From JTS-RE37 sp041743425 (GTDB lineage Bacteria; Bacteroidota; Bacteroidia; Flavobacteriales; Flavobacteriaceae), in NCBI GenBank assembly GCA_041743425.1, contig JBGTMS010000096.1, positions 1-38,698 on the forward strand: 38,698 bases of DNA, read 5' to 3'. Position 1 is the first letter of the stretch; every line of letters starts with the position of its first letter. Below the pieces are notes generated by a model. The model was not told the origin of the DNA, did not search any database, and saw nothing but the letters and a program-made list of their open reading frames with translations. The position numbers and the translations under genes are program-made. Below are positions 25,007-32,154 of this stretch, in pieces.

Positions 25007-26200
25007 TTATTTCATAACAGAAAAGGAATATACCGTTGTGGAATGGAAGGTCTGACCTGGCTCCAGCACGGTACTTGGAAATTCCGGTCTGTTAGGGGAG
25101 TCCGGATAATGCTGGGTTTCCAAACAAAGTGCCCCGCGATGCAAATACGTATTTCCTTTCTTCCCACCCCCGGTGCCATCCATAAAATTTCCCCCGTAAA
25201 GCTGTACGGCGGGTTGGTCTGTAAAAACTTCCATCACCCTTCCGCTGACCGGCTCAGTGACCTTGGCCGTAAAAGTGAATCCTTCTTCAGTCGTGGGTTC
25301 CCCATTGAGGACAAAACTGTGATCATATCCTTTGCCAAGCACGATCTGCTCATGAGTACTGTTTACATCCACACCTACCATTTTTTCTTTACGGAAATCG
25401 AACGGGGTATTGGCAACAGACAGTAATTTTCCGGTTGGAATTAAATCCTCGTCCACCGCGATGAACTGATCCGCATTGATCTGTAATAAGTGATCATTAA
25501 TATCCCCATTTCCTGCACCCTTAAGATTAAAATAAGAATGGTTGGTTAAATTAAGGTGTGTCTTTTTATCCGTTTTGGCTTCATACGCTATCTCAAGTGC
25601 GTTATCTTCTGTAAGTGTATAAGTCACCCGGACATCCAGATTGCCTGGAAATCCCTCCTCCATATCCGGAGAAATCCTCTGAAAAGTAATCTGATTTTCA
25701 TTGTGATCCGCCACCTTCCATACCACCGATTCAAAACCCTTTACCCCCCCGTGCAAATGATTGGAGCCGTTGTTTTTTGCGAGTGTATAAGAGGTACCGT
25801 CCAGATCAAAAGTAGCCCCACCAATTCTATTTCCATACCGCCCAATCACCGCCCCGTAATATTTTCCATTGCCGATCATGTAGTCGTCCAGCGAGGAAAA
25901 GCCCAGAACAATATCATTGAAAATTCCATGCCTGTCCGGAACCATAAGAGAAACCAGACGCTGCCCGTAATTGGTAAATGTTGCCTCCATACCCTGTTCA
26001 TTGGTCAGTACATAGAGGGCAACTGGGATCTCGTCTATTGTATCCCTGAAATTCGAAAATAAAAGCCCTGACTTTGTGCTGTCCTGTAAGGACTTTTCCT
26101 CATTTTTAGCGGTAGCGGAAGCACGTTTATCCTGCTTGCACCCGTTGCCACCAAAGATCAAAGCAAGACAGATGATACTCATATAGAATAGGCTTTTCAT
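25007..26200 (-). CDS. aldose 1-epimerase (mutarotase), lipoprotein form
   Basis: This 397-aa protein has a signal peptide with lipobox G-N-G-C (Cys21), a 30-residue polar linker, then a galactose mutarotase domain. Catalytic positions are visible: His in GSNHLHGG, His in LTNHSYFNL and the general base Glu in CLETQHYPDSPNRP. It should interconvert alpha and beta anomers of a free aldose at the cell surface or in the periplasm, feeding uptake or the dehydrogenase of the adjacent locus. Exported mutarotases are common in Bacteroidota that degrade polysaccharides. It is transcribed divergently from the FGE gene with only 53 bases between starts, and faces the lactonase gene on its other side. 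Confidence 0.92.
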   Translation of the reverse strand: MKSLFYMSIICLALIFGGNGCKQDKRASATAKNEEKSLQDSTKSGLLFSNFRDTIDEIPVALYVLTNEQGMEATFTNYGQRLVSLMVPDRHGIFNDIVLGFSSLDDYMIGNGKYYGAVIGRYGNRIGGATFDLDGTSYTLAKNNGSNHLHGGVKGFESVVWKVADHNENQITFQRISPDMEEGFPGNLDVRVTYTLTEDNALEIAYEAKTDKKTHLNLTNHSYFNLKGAGNGDINDHLLQINADQFIAVDEDLIPTGKLLSVANTPFDFRKEKMVGVDVNSTHEQIVLGKGYDHSFVLNGEPTTEEGFTFTAKVTEPVSGRVMEVFTDQPAVQLYGGNFMDGTGGGKKGNTYLHRGALCLETQHYPDSPNRPEFPSTVLEPGQTFHSTTVYSFSVMK

Positions 26201-26210
26201 TGTATCTTTA

Positions 26211-26240
26211 TTGCATTTGTGAAGATATAAAATAACTTTA
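26211..26240 (+). promoter_or_regulatory. candidate promoter for the FGE gene
   Basis: TTG at 26211-26213 and TAACTTTA at 26233-26240 stand 19 bases apart and resemble the Bacteroidota pattern TTTG and TAnnTTTG (spacing 19-21). It lies 14 bases before ATG 26254, in the short gap shared with the divergent mutarotase gene. The second box matches the consensus imperfectly. Confidence 0.35.
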
Positions 26241-26253
26241 CAAACAGATCAAT

Positions 26254-27399
26254 ATGTTATATAATAAAGGTGTTTCGGGCTTGAAAAGCAAGGCATTAAT
26301 TACAGGGGCCTCCTTATTCGTTTTTCTTTACTCCGGCTGCGGTGAGCAAAGGGACGGAAACAAAGGAGGCGTTGCGGCCCCGGCCATCAACCCAGTTGTA
26401 ACCGTCCAAAGTACCATCCCTGATGGTCTTGAGACCCCTCAGGGTATGTTATGGATTGCCGGAGGCGAGTTTAGACAGGGAGCCTCCTCCGGAGATGCCA
26501 TGGCAATGAATCACGAAAAGCCCTCGCATATGGTATTGGTAGACGGCTTTTTTATGGATATACATGAAGTTACCAATGCTGATTTTGCCCGGTTCGTTGA
26601 GGCGACAGGATATCTTACCGTAGCAGAAAGAGAAATAGATTGGGAAGAACTGAAGCAACAATTACCAATAAACACACCGAAACCTGCCGATTCCATACTT
26701 CAGCCGGGTTCCCTGGTTTTCAGTAAAACCAGTAATCCGGTATCTGATCTCAATGATTTTTCCCAATGGTGGCAGTGGTCGGTAGGAGCCAACTGGCGCC
26801 ATCCGGGGGGACCGGAAACCAGCGTTGAAGGTGAGGAAGATCATCCTGTGGTGCATATTGCCTTTGATGATGCAGTGGCTTACTGCAAATGGGCGGGCAG
26901 GCGCCTTCCCACAGAAGCTGAATGGGAATATGCCGCCCGTGGCGGGCTGACAGAGGCCATCTGCTCCTGGGGTAAAGATCTCTCAGTGGTGGCTTCGAGA
27001 GCCAACACCTGGACTGGTCATTTTCCGAATCTAAATGACCTCTCGGATGGCTATGAGCGCACCGCCCCTGTTTCCTCCTATCCTCCAAATGCCTTCGGAC
27101 TTCATGACATGGCAGGAAATGTATGGGAATGGACCACAGATTGGTACAATACACGGTATTACAGTACATTACAGCAAACTCCACCTTTGCTCAATCCCTC
27201 CGGGGCTGTAACGCCCCATAACGATGGTAATCCCTATGCCAAAGAAAAGGTGATCAAAGGGGGCTCCTTCCTTTGCCATGCCTCCTATTGTGCCAGTTAC
27301 AGACTATCGGCCAGAATGGGAAACAGTCCCGATTCCTCCCTGGAACATCTGGGCTTCAGGACGGTCGTCACTCCCAAAATGATACGATCAATCAATTAA
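26254..27399 (+). CDS. formylglycine-generating enzyme (SUMF1-type), lipoprotein
   Basis: This 381-aa protein has a signal peptide and lipobox Y-S-G-C (Cys29), a short linker, then an FGE-sulfatase domain from about residue 60 to the end. Domain hallmarks are GGEFRQGA, HEKPSHMVLVDGFFMDIHEV, WRHPGG, HPVVHIAFDDAVAYCKWAG, RLPTEAEWEYAARGG and GNVWEWTTDWY. The catalytic pair is intact: Cys341 and Cys346 in KGGSFLCHASYC, followed by NSPDSS and LGFR, the same arrangement as human SUMF1. It should oxidise the active-site Cys of sulfatases to formylglycine using oxygen and copper. Many SUMF1-fold bacterial proteins lack the Cys pair, so this one is likely a true sulfatase activator. Its lipoprotein signal places it outside the cytoplasm. 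No sulfatase gene is in the window. Confidence 0.92.
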   Translation: MLYNKGVSGLKSKALITGASLFVFLYSGCGEQRDGNKGGVAAPAINPVVTVQSTIPDGLETPQGMLWIAGGEFRQGASSGDAMAMNHEKPSHMVLVDGFFMDIHEVTNADFARFVEATGYLTVAEREIDWEELKQQLPINTPKPADSILQPGSLVFSKTSNPVSDLNDFSQWWQWSVGANWRHPGGPETSVEGEEDHPVVHIAFDDAVAYCKWAGRRLPTEAEWEYAARGGLTEAICSWGKDLSVVASRANTWTGHFPNLNDLSDGYERTAPVSSYPPNAFGLHDMAGNVWEWTTDWYNTRYYSTLQQTPPLLNPSGAVTPHNDGNPYAKEKVIKGGSFLCHASYCASYRLSARMGNSPDSSLEHLGFRTVVTPKMIRSIN

Positions 27400-27532
27400 A
27401 AGTACGCCACCAGGGGTTGTTAAGACCTATGATCCTATAATAACTTTTGATAACTTTCGCCGTAAGGAATTGAACGAAAATCCTACTTTTATACCCTGTC
27501 AAAATAAACTTTTCTTACTGAAATCGTCGATT

Positions 27533-28501
27533 ATGTCTGAGAACAGAGAACGTATCAAAACTTTAATACTGGGCTCCGGCCCTGCGGGTTATACAGCAGC
27601 TATTTATGCTGCGAGGGCAGACCTTAAGCCGGTTATTTATACGGGAATGGAACCCGGAGGTCAACTGACGACCACCACCGAGGTAGATAATTTTCCAGGG
27701 TATCCCAATGGGATTGAAGGGCCAGCCATGATGGCAGAACTTCAGCAGCAGGCCGAAAGGTTTGGAACTGAAGTGCGCATTGGTATGGCAACGGCAGTAA
27801 ATTTCAGTGATGAGGAAGGAGGAATACATGAGGTGACAATAGATGGAGAGAAGGTAGTGGAAGCGGAAACAGTAATCATTTCGACAGGCGCCGCAGCAAA
27901 ATATCTCAATATTCCAAGTGAACAGAGGTTACGGGGTGGTGGCGTATCGGCCTGTGCTGTTTGTGACGGATTTTTTTATAAGGGTCAGGATGTGGCCATA
28001 GTGGGGGGAGGAGATACCGCAGCGGAAGAAGCATCTTATCTTGCGAACATCTGCAATAAGGTGACCATGCTTGTCAGGAAGGATAGCATGCGGGCCTCAA
28101 AAGCCATGCTGCACAGGGTAGAAAATCTTCCGAACATAGATTTAAGGTATAATACGGAAGTAGAAGAAATTCTTGGAGAACAGGTGGTCGAAGGGCTGCG
28201 GATGGTAAATAACCAGACCGGGGAAAAAGAGGAAATTGCTATTACAGGATTTTTTGTAGCCATAGGTCATGTTCCGAACACGGCTATTTTCAAGGGACAA
28301 CTGGAAATGGATAATATAGGGTATCTGATCACAAAAGGCAAGTCTACGAGAACGACGAAACCTGGGGTATTTGCTAGTGGAGATGTTCAGGACAAGGAGT
28401 ACCGCCAGGCCGTAACAGCCGCTGGAACAGGCTGTATGGCAGCTTTGGATGCAGAGCGGTACCTGGCTTCCATTCAAACAAGGCAGGAAGTAGTGCGATA
28501 A
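27533..28501 (+). CDS. trxB: thioredoxin-disulfide reductase
   Basis: This 322-aa flavoprotein has the FAD motif GSGPAG near residues 14-19, the redox pair CAVC (about 142-145) in SACAVCDGFFY, the NADPH motif GGGDTA and the C-terminal FAD segment GVFASGDVQDKEYRQA. It reduces thioredoxin with NADPH in the cytoplasm. ATG 27533 is chosen because MSENRERIKTLILGSGPAG is the standard opening; the frame is open upstream to 27470. It follows the FGE gene by 133 bases. That adjacency is probably fortuitous, since the FGE is exported and this enzyme is cytoplasmic. Confidence 0.96.
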   Translation: MSENRERIKTLILGSGPAGYTAAIYAARADLKPVIYTGMEPGGQLTTTTEVDNFPGYPNGIEGPAMMAELQQQAERFGTEVRIGMATAVNFSDEEGGIHEVTIDGEKVVEAETVIISTGAAAKYLNIPSEQRLRGGGVSACAVCDGFFYKGQDVAIVGGGDTAAEEASYLANICNKVTMLVRKDSMRASKAMLHRVENLPNIDLRYNTEVEEILGEQVVEGLRMVNNQTGEKEEIAITGFFVAIGHVPNTAIFKGQLEMDNIGYLITKGKSTRTTKPGVFASGDVQDKEYRQAVTAAGTGCMAALDAERYLASIQTRQEVVR

Positions 28502-28547
28502 CTACACAGGAATGAATCAATCGTGGGACTGCGCGCAGTCTGAAGGG

Positions 28548-29000
28548 TCAGTCCAGTCGTCTATAACTTTCAGATGAAATCCTGCTTCCATCCTCATCTA
28601 TAAATATCTGGGTGTATGTACTGTCTCCCAATTGCAGCTCCATCTCCCATAGCATCGCGTCATTGGCAATTTTAAGCATAGAAGCCGACATGTATTCCAG
28701 TTTTTCGGTCAGGGTTTCTTCGGTTGTTGTGTAAGATCCATATCCAAACCATTCTATAGAATCAGCGGGTACATATCTTGTCCACATCACTTTTCCGTTG
28801 TAGAACATTTTTATCTGGCGATATCCTTCTGAGGTAGGGATGGTATCAATAATTTCAGCTCCGTCATAATTGTGCCTGCTGACAAGTTCCCAGGTTCCTT
28901 CGATCGTGCGCTTTTTTTGGGGTACAGAAGGGGAATTGTAGGTGGCGGAAATCATCAGAAGCATCAAAACAAGCAATCCAATTAATTTTTTCATGGCCAT
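28548..29000 (-). CDS. exported lipocalin-like protein
   Basis: This 150-aa protein has a signal peptide (KKLIGLLVLMLLMISATYNS) followed by one small beta-rich domain. The IEGTWELVSR opening, then Y-R-Q-I-K-M-F-Y-N-G-K-V-M-W-T-R and V-P-A-D-S-I-E-W-F-G-Y-G-S-Y, is the pattern of Bacteroidota DUF4488 or lipocalin-like exported proteins. Role and ligand are unknown. No lipobox Cys is seen, so it is probably soluble in the periplasm. Its stop faces the trxB stop 46 bases away. MKKL at 28994 is an equally good start. Confidence 0.75.
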   Translation of the reverse strand: MAMKKLIGLLVLMLLMISATYNSPSVPQKKRTIEGTWELVSRHNYDGAEIIDTIPTSEGYRQIKMFYNGKVMWTRYVPADSIEWFGYGSYTTTEETLTEKLEYMSASMLKIANDAMLWEMELQLGDSTYTQIFIDEDGSRISSESYRRLD

Positions 29001-29097
29001 ATCTTTAGTTATTCTCTAAATCTTGTTAAAAGTTACAAATTTTTTCGATTATTCAATAGCAATAAATAGTAATTATTCAATGCTTCAAATTCCACTT

Positions 29098-30171
29098 TTA
29101 TTTCTTGTCGACACCATATTTATGCAGAGCGCGGGCCAGAAAATGAATATCTTCTGAAGTGTGGGCTGCAGTTATAACGATCCTGCAATTGGGGGCAGAA
29201 TTTACACCCGGATAATTAAAATCGGTTATAATAATACCATGGTTCTCTAGATGCCTGCCAAGACTTGTCCCTGAATAACCATAGGAAGGGTGCCCTGGCA
29301 AATGTGTTAATACTGGTGATTTACCCAGAATTTTGGCGAAGGTAGCCATGTGGTCATGCAGAAGCGCCCTGTTTTTATCATAAAGTACCTTACTATTCAG
29401 CAGTGTTGCCATTGAGGCTGCCCCCGGAGGACTAGCACCTCCGAACAGAGGTGTTTCCTCCATCTGTAACAGGCGCTGCGCTTCTGCAAATACGGCACCA
29501 CCCTGTACGCCAAGTGCCTTTCCTAAAGAACAGCAAACAACCAACTCTTTTGGATTGAATTTCGCCAGTAATGAATAGATGCCTCCTCCGTCCTTTCCTG
29601 TGATTCCCATCCCGTGTGAGTCATCCACTACCAGTATGATCTCTTCCAGGGGAAGCGATGCCAGGCCTTCAAAATGCGGGAAACTGGCTCCTGAAAAATC
29701 AATGGAGTCCATACAGAGCACCGGGGTCACCGTTTTATTTGTGGACAAATGTTCGCGCAATGCGATCTTCAGGGAGGTGTAGGTGACATAGGGTTTCTCC
29801 CTTGCATTCCCTGCCAAAGGTAAGCTCAGGGCGGAGTGACTGTTTGGCGCCAGAAAGCGTTTGTAACGATCACCGCTGAAATGACCGCATACCAATTGTC
29901 CGGCCAGATAACCTGAGGAGAGGGTGAGGGCTCCGGGAGCGCCCACCCATTCGGCGAGGAAATTTTCAGTAGCCTCGTAAATTTTTAGCCGCACATTTGA
30001 TTTGCGGGAAGCACCATAATTGGTGCCATATTTTCTGATATTTTCCGAAAACAGCTGTTGAAAGTCCGGATCCGTTTGCATTCCAAGATAAGCCGTGCCT
30101 CCGAAGTAAAGGAATGATTTGCCATCCAGTAGGAGCTCTCGCCCGGGAAAAAAATCTACATAGTGGATCAT
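29098..30171 (-). CDS. alpha-oxoamine synthase-like PLP enzyme (KBL/BioF fold)
   Basis: This 357-aa fold-type I PLP enzyme has VDDSHGMG near residues 182-189 (PLP ring contacts) and the Schiff-base Lys in CSLGKALGVQGGAV near 214-227, both typical of the KBL/BioF group. It also has GTNYGASRKSN near 49-59. Closest roles are 2-amino-3-ketobutyrate CoA ligase or 8-amino-7-oxononanoate synthase, but the sequence is shorter than most and no biotin or threonine genes are nearby. It overlaps the dipeptide epimerase gene by 4 bases (ATGA type), so the two are translationally coupled. In this setting it may act on an amino acid released from cell-wall peptides; that is inference. Confidence 0.85.
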   Translation of the reverse strand: MIHYVDFFPGRELLLDGKSFLYFGGTAYLGMQTDPDFQQLFSENIRKYGTNYGASRKSNVRLKIYEATENFLAEWVGAPGALTLSSGYLAGQLVCGHFSGDRYKRFLAPNSHSALSLPLAGNAREKPYVTYTSLKIALREHLSTNKTVTPVLCMDSIDFSGASFPHFEGLASLPLEEIILVVDDSHGMGITGKDGGGIYSLLAKFNPKELVVCCSLGKALGVQGGAVFAEAQRLLQMEETPLFGGASPPGAASMATLLNSKVLYDKNRALLHDHMATFAKILGKSPVLTHLPGHPSYGYSGTSLGRHLENHGIIITDFNYPGVNSAPNCRIVITAAHTSEDIHFLARALHKYGVDKK

Positions 30172-31184
30172 TCCCTCAGTGTTATCCCGCTTCCGCCAAG
30201 TTCGGGAAAAATAATCCTGCCTTCACCCGTAATTTGAACCCCATCTGCTATATCCGTGGCCAGCAACATGGCTCCGTCCATATCCACATAATCGAGTTGT
30301 GGTAATAACTGGGCGATAGCTGAAATCCCAACAGTAGATTCTGTCATGCACCCGACCATAATTTTCAACCCAAGAGATTTGCCCTGTCGGATCATCCGTA
30401 AGGCAGGAGTAAGACCCCCGCACTTGGTGAGTTTGATATTGATCCCATTAAAATGAAGTCCGCAGCGTGCCACATCTTTCTCCTCAATACAGCTTTCATC
30501 GGCAATGACAGGTAACACACTTCTATGAATCACTTTTTCCATTCCGGCCCAGTCCTCTGCCGGAAGTGGCTGCTCAATAAATTCCACACCGAGTGCTTTT
30601 AACGGCCTTGCATTCGCAATGGTCTCTGCAACCGTCCAGGCACAGTTCGCATCTACCCGGAAAACCGATGTCGTATGTTGCCTTAATGCATGAACGATTG
30701 CGACATCCTCTTCAGTACCCAGTTTGATCTTATATATAGGCCATGGCTTTTCCTGCATCTTGGCGATCATATTTTCAATGGTATCGATGCCAATTGTATA
30801 GTTTGTAAGCGGATAATGATCCGGTGAGGTGCCCCAGAGTCGGTGAAGCGGCTTTCCCTGTAGTTTACCGTAAAGATCATGTGCCGCCAGATCGATAGCA
30901 CATAGGGCAAAGTTACTCAGCCCGGTTTCCGACAGGGCCTCATGGAGCAGCTCAGGAGTTTTAAACGGAAAGGTGGAGATAAATTCTCTATGCTCTTCGA
31001 TTTCGGCTTCCATCCGCGCCACGGTGATGTCATAATAGGGATTGGTTGAGGATTCTCCGTAACCGGTCTTTCCGTCAAAACTTAGACATACGATGAGCGC
31101 CTGCTGATAATTATATGACTCACGTGAGATGCTGAAAGTGTGCCTCAGAGGTAGCACATATTTTTTAATTTCTAATTCCACCAC
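30168..31184 (-). CDS. L-Ala-D/L-Glu epimerase-type dipeptide epimerase
   Basis: This 338-aa enolase-superfamily protein has an N-terminal capping domain and a barrel with the expected residues: the KIKLG double-Lys motif near 152-156, metal ligands in VDAN, EQPL and ADES, and the opposite Lys in KLTKCGGL. The C-terminal DMDGAML loop (near residues 306-312) carries the Asp-x-Asp that contacts the dipeptide amino group in L-Ala-D/L-Glu epimerases. It should interconvert L-Ala-D-Glu and L-Ala-L-Glu, a step in reuse of murein peptides. Other dipeptide specificities occur in the family. Its coupling to the PLP enzyme suggests one short pathway on cell-wall dipeptides or their amino acids. Start ATG 31184 fits family N-termini. 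Confidence 0.88.
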   Translation of the reverse strand: MVELEIKKYVLPLRHTFSISRESYNYQQALIVCLSFDGKTGYGESSTNPYYDITVARMEAEIEEHREFISTFPFKTPELLHEALSETGLSNFALCAIDLAAHDLYGKLQGKPLHRLWGTSPDHYPLTNYTIGIDTIENMIAKMQEKPWPIYKIKLGTEEDVAIVHALRQHTTSVFRVDANCAWTVAETIANARPLKALGVEFIEQPLPAEDWAGMEKVIHRSVLPVIADESCIEEKDVARCGLHFNGINIKLTKCGGLTPALRMIRQGKSLGLKIMVGCMTESTVGISAIAQLLPQLDYVDMDGAMLLATDIADGVQITGEGRIIFPELGGSGITLRE

Positions 31185-31289
31185 TACATACTTTCTACTA
31201 AGATAACGAAACCAGATATATCAAATTATGCATCCCTGTCGCCTCGAATAGGTGGCACAGGGAGCATCTGATTGGTGTTAGTTGCTTCT

Positions 31290-32012
31290 TTAGTATTTAT
31301 GAACGCTGCCGGAAACGGAGTTATTTTTTTGTACTGTAGCCTCTCCCGAATAAGATATATCAGCGCCACTATTCGCCTCTGCGGTAAGACTTTCTGTTAC
31401 ATGCAACGAAATATCGGACCCGCTGCTGGCATCAGCATGGCAAACCTTTACCTTAAGATTTCTGGCGTTTATGTCTGAACCGCTACTGGAATTGGCATAA
31501 AAGAGGTTGGCGCTTCCGGAGACACTGATGTCTGCACCACTGCTGGTATCAGCAGTAACCTCGTCCGCATTCAATTTAACTTTCAGGCCGGAACCGCTGC
31601 TGGCGTCCAGGGTGATTTTATCCGATTCCAATGTCTCTTCAGCAATGAGATCGGCACCGCTGGAAGAAGACAGACCGGTAATCTCAGGTAAGCGGACATA
31701 AATAACATGGGTGGCACGTCCAATATTTTTGATAGCGTGAACCATTAATTTACCGTCTCTGATTTCGGTTCCAATGAGATCGATAACATTTTCATCGGCC
31801 TCCACAGTAATTTCAAAGGGTTCACCCTGAGTTACAAAGACGTCCAGGCCCTCAGAAACTGAAACAAGAGTAAATTCCTCTGTAACTTCACGTTTGTCCT
31901 TCGCAATTGTGCCATTTCCCTTTAATCCGTCTCCGAAGTTCATATCAAAAGCGCAAGAGGAGAGAAAGAGAGCAATCAAAAGTGTAACGGTGATTTTTGC
32001 AAGTGTTGTCAT
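31290..32012 (-). CDS. head-GIN (DUF2807) lipoprotein
   Basis: This 240-aa protein has a signal peptide with lipobox L-S-S-C (Cys18, in ALFLSSCAFDM). It then has a beta-helical DUF2807 domain (about residues 25-240) made of repeats with the step S-S-G-S/A-D, such as LSSSSGADLI, ASSGSGLKV, TSSGADISV and NSSSGSDINA. A TTG at 32036 would add eight residues; ATG 32012 gives a normal signal and is preferred. In Bacteroidota, DUF2807 proteins occur beside PspC and PadR genes and are thought to sense or buffer envelope stress. The PspC gene lies 143 bases upstream. In that gap are a dyad (32084-32098) and the shared 11-mer motif (32104-32114). Confidence 0.9.
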   Translation of the reverse strand: MTTLAKITVTLLIALFLSSCAFDMNFGDGLKGNGTIAKDKREVTEEFTLVSVSEGLDVFVTQGEPFEITVEADENVIDLIGTEIRDGKLMVHAIKNIGRATHVIYVRLPEITGLSSSSGADLIAEETLESDKITLDASSGSGLKVKLNADEVTADTSSGADISVSGSANLFYANSSSGSDINARNLKVKVCHADASSGSDISLHVTESLTAEANSGADISYSGEATVQKNNSVSGSVHKY

Positions 32013-32083
32013 GATGGTTGTTTTTTTATGATCCAAATCAGCATGCGCCGTAAGGATCTGTTGTTTTATGTTGGTCTAAATAT

Positions 32084-32114
32084 CTTTCATCCTGAAAGGA
32101 CATACACAATTACC
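32084..32114 (-). promoter_or_regulatory. dyad and shared motif upstream of the DUF2807 gene
   Basis: A perfect 6-bp dyad CTTTCA-TCC-TGAAAG (32084-32098) lies beside ACACAATTACC (32104-32114), which on the minus strand reads GGTAATTGTGT, the same 11-mer seen at 16908-16918 and 19838-19848. Both lie about 70-100 bases upstream of the DUF2807 start at 32012, in the spacer after the PspC gene. They suggest regulation separate from the PadR-PspC transcript. Confidence 0.4.
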
Positions 32115-32154
32115 TTACTGAATTGTAATAATCGTGTATTGAACTGTCATCTTG

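Noticed and set aside
25556..26062. 168-aa plus-strand frame, and another at 24938-25426
   Set aside because: Both lie opposite the mutarotase gene, whose catalytic motifs are complete on the minus strand.
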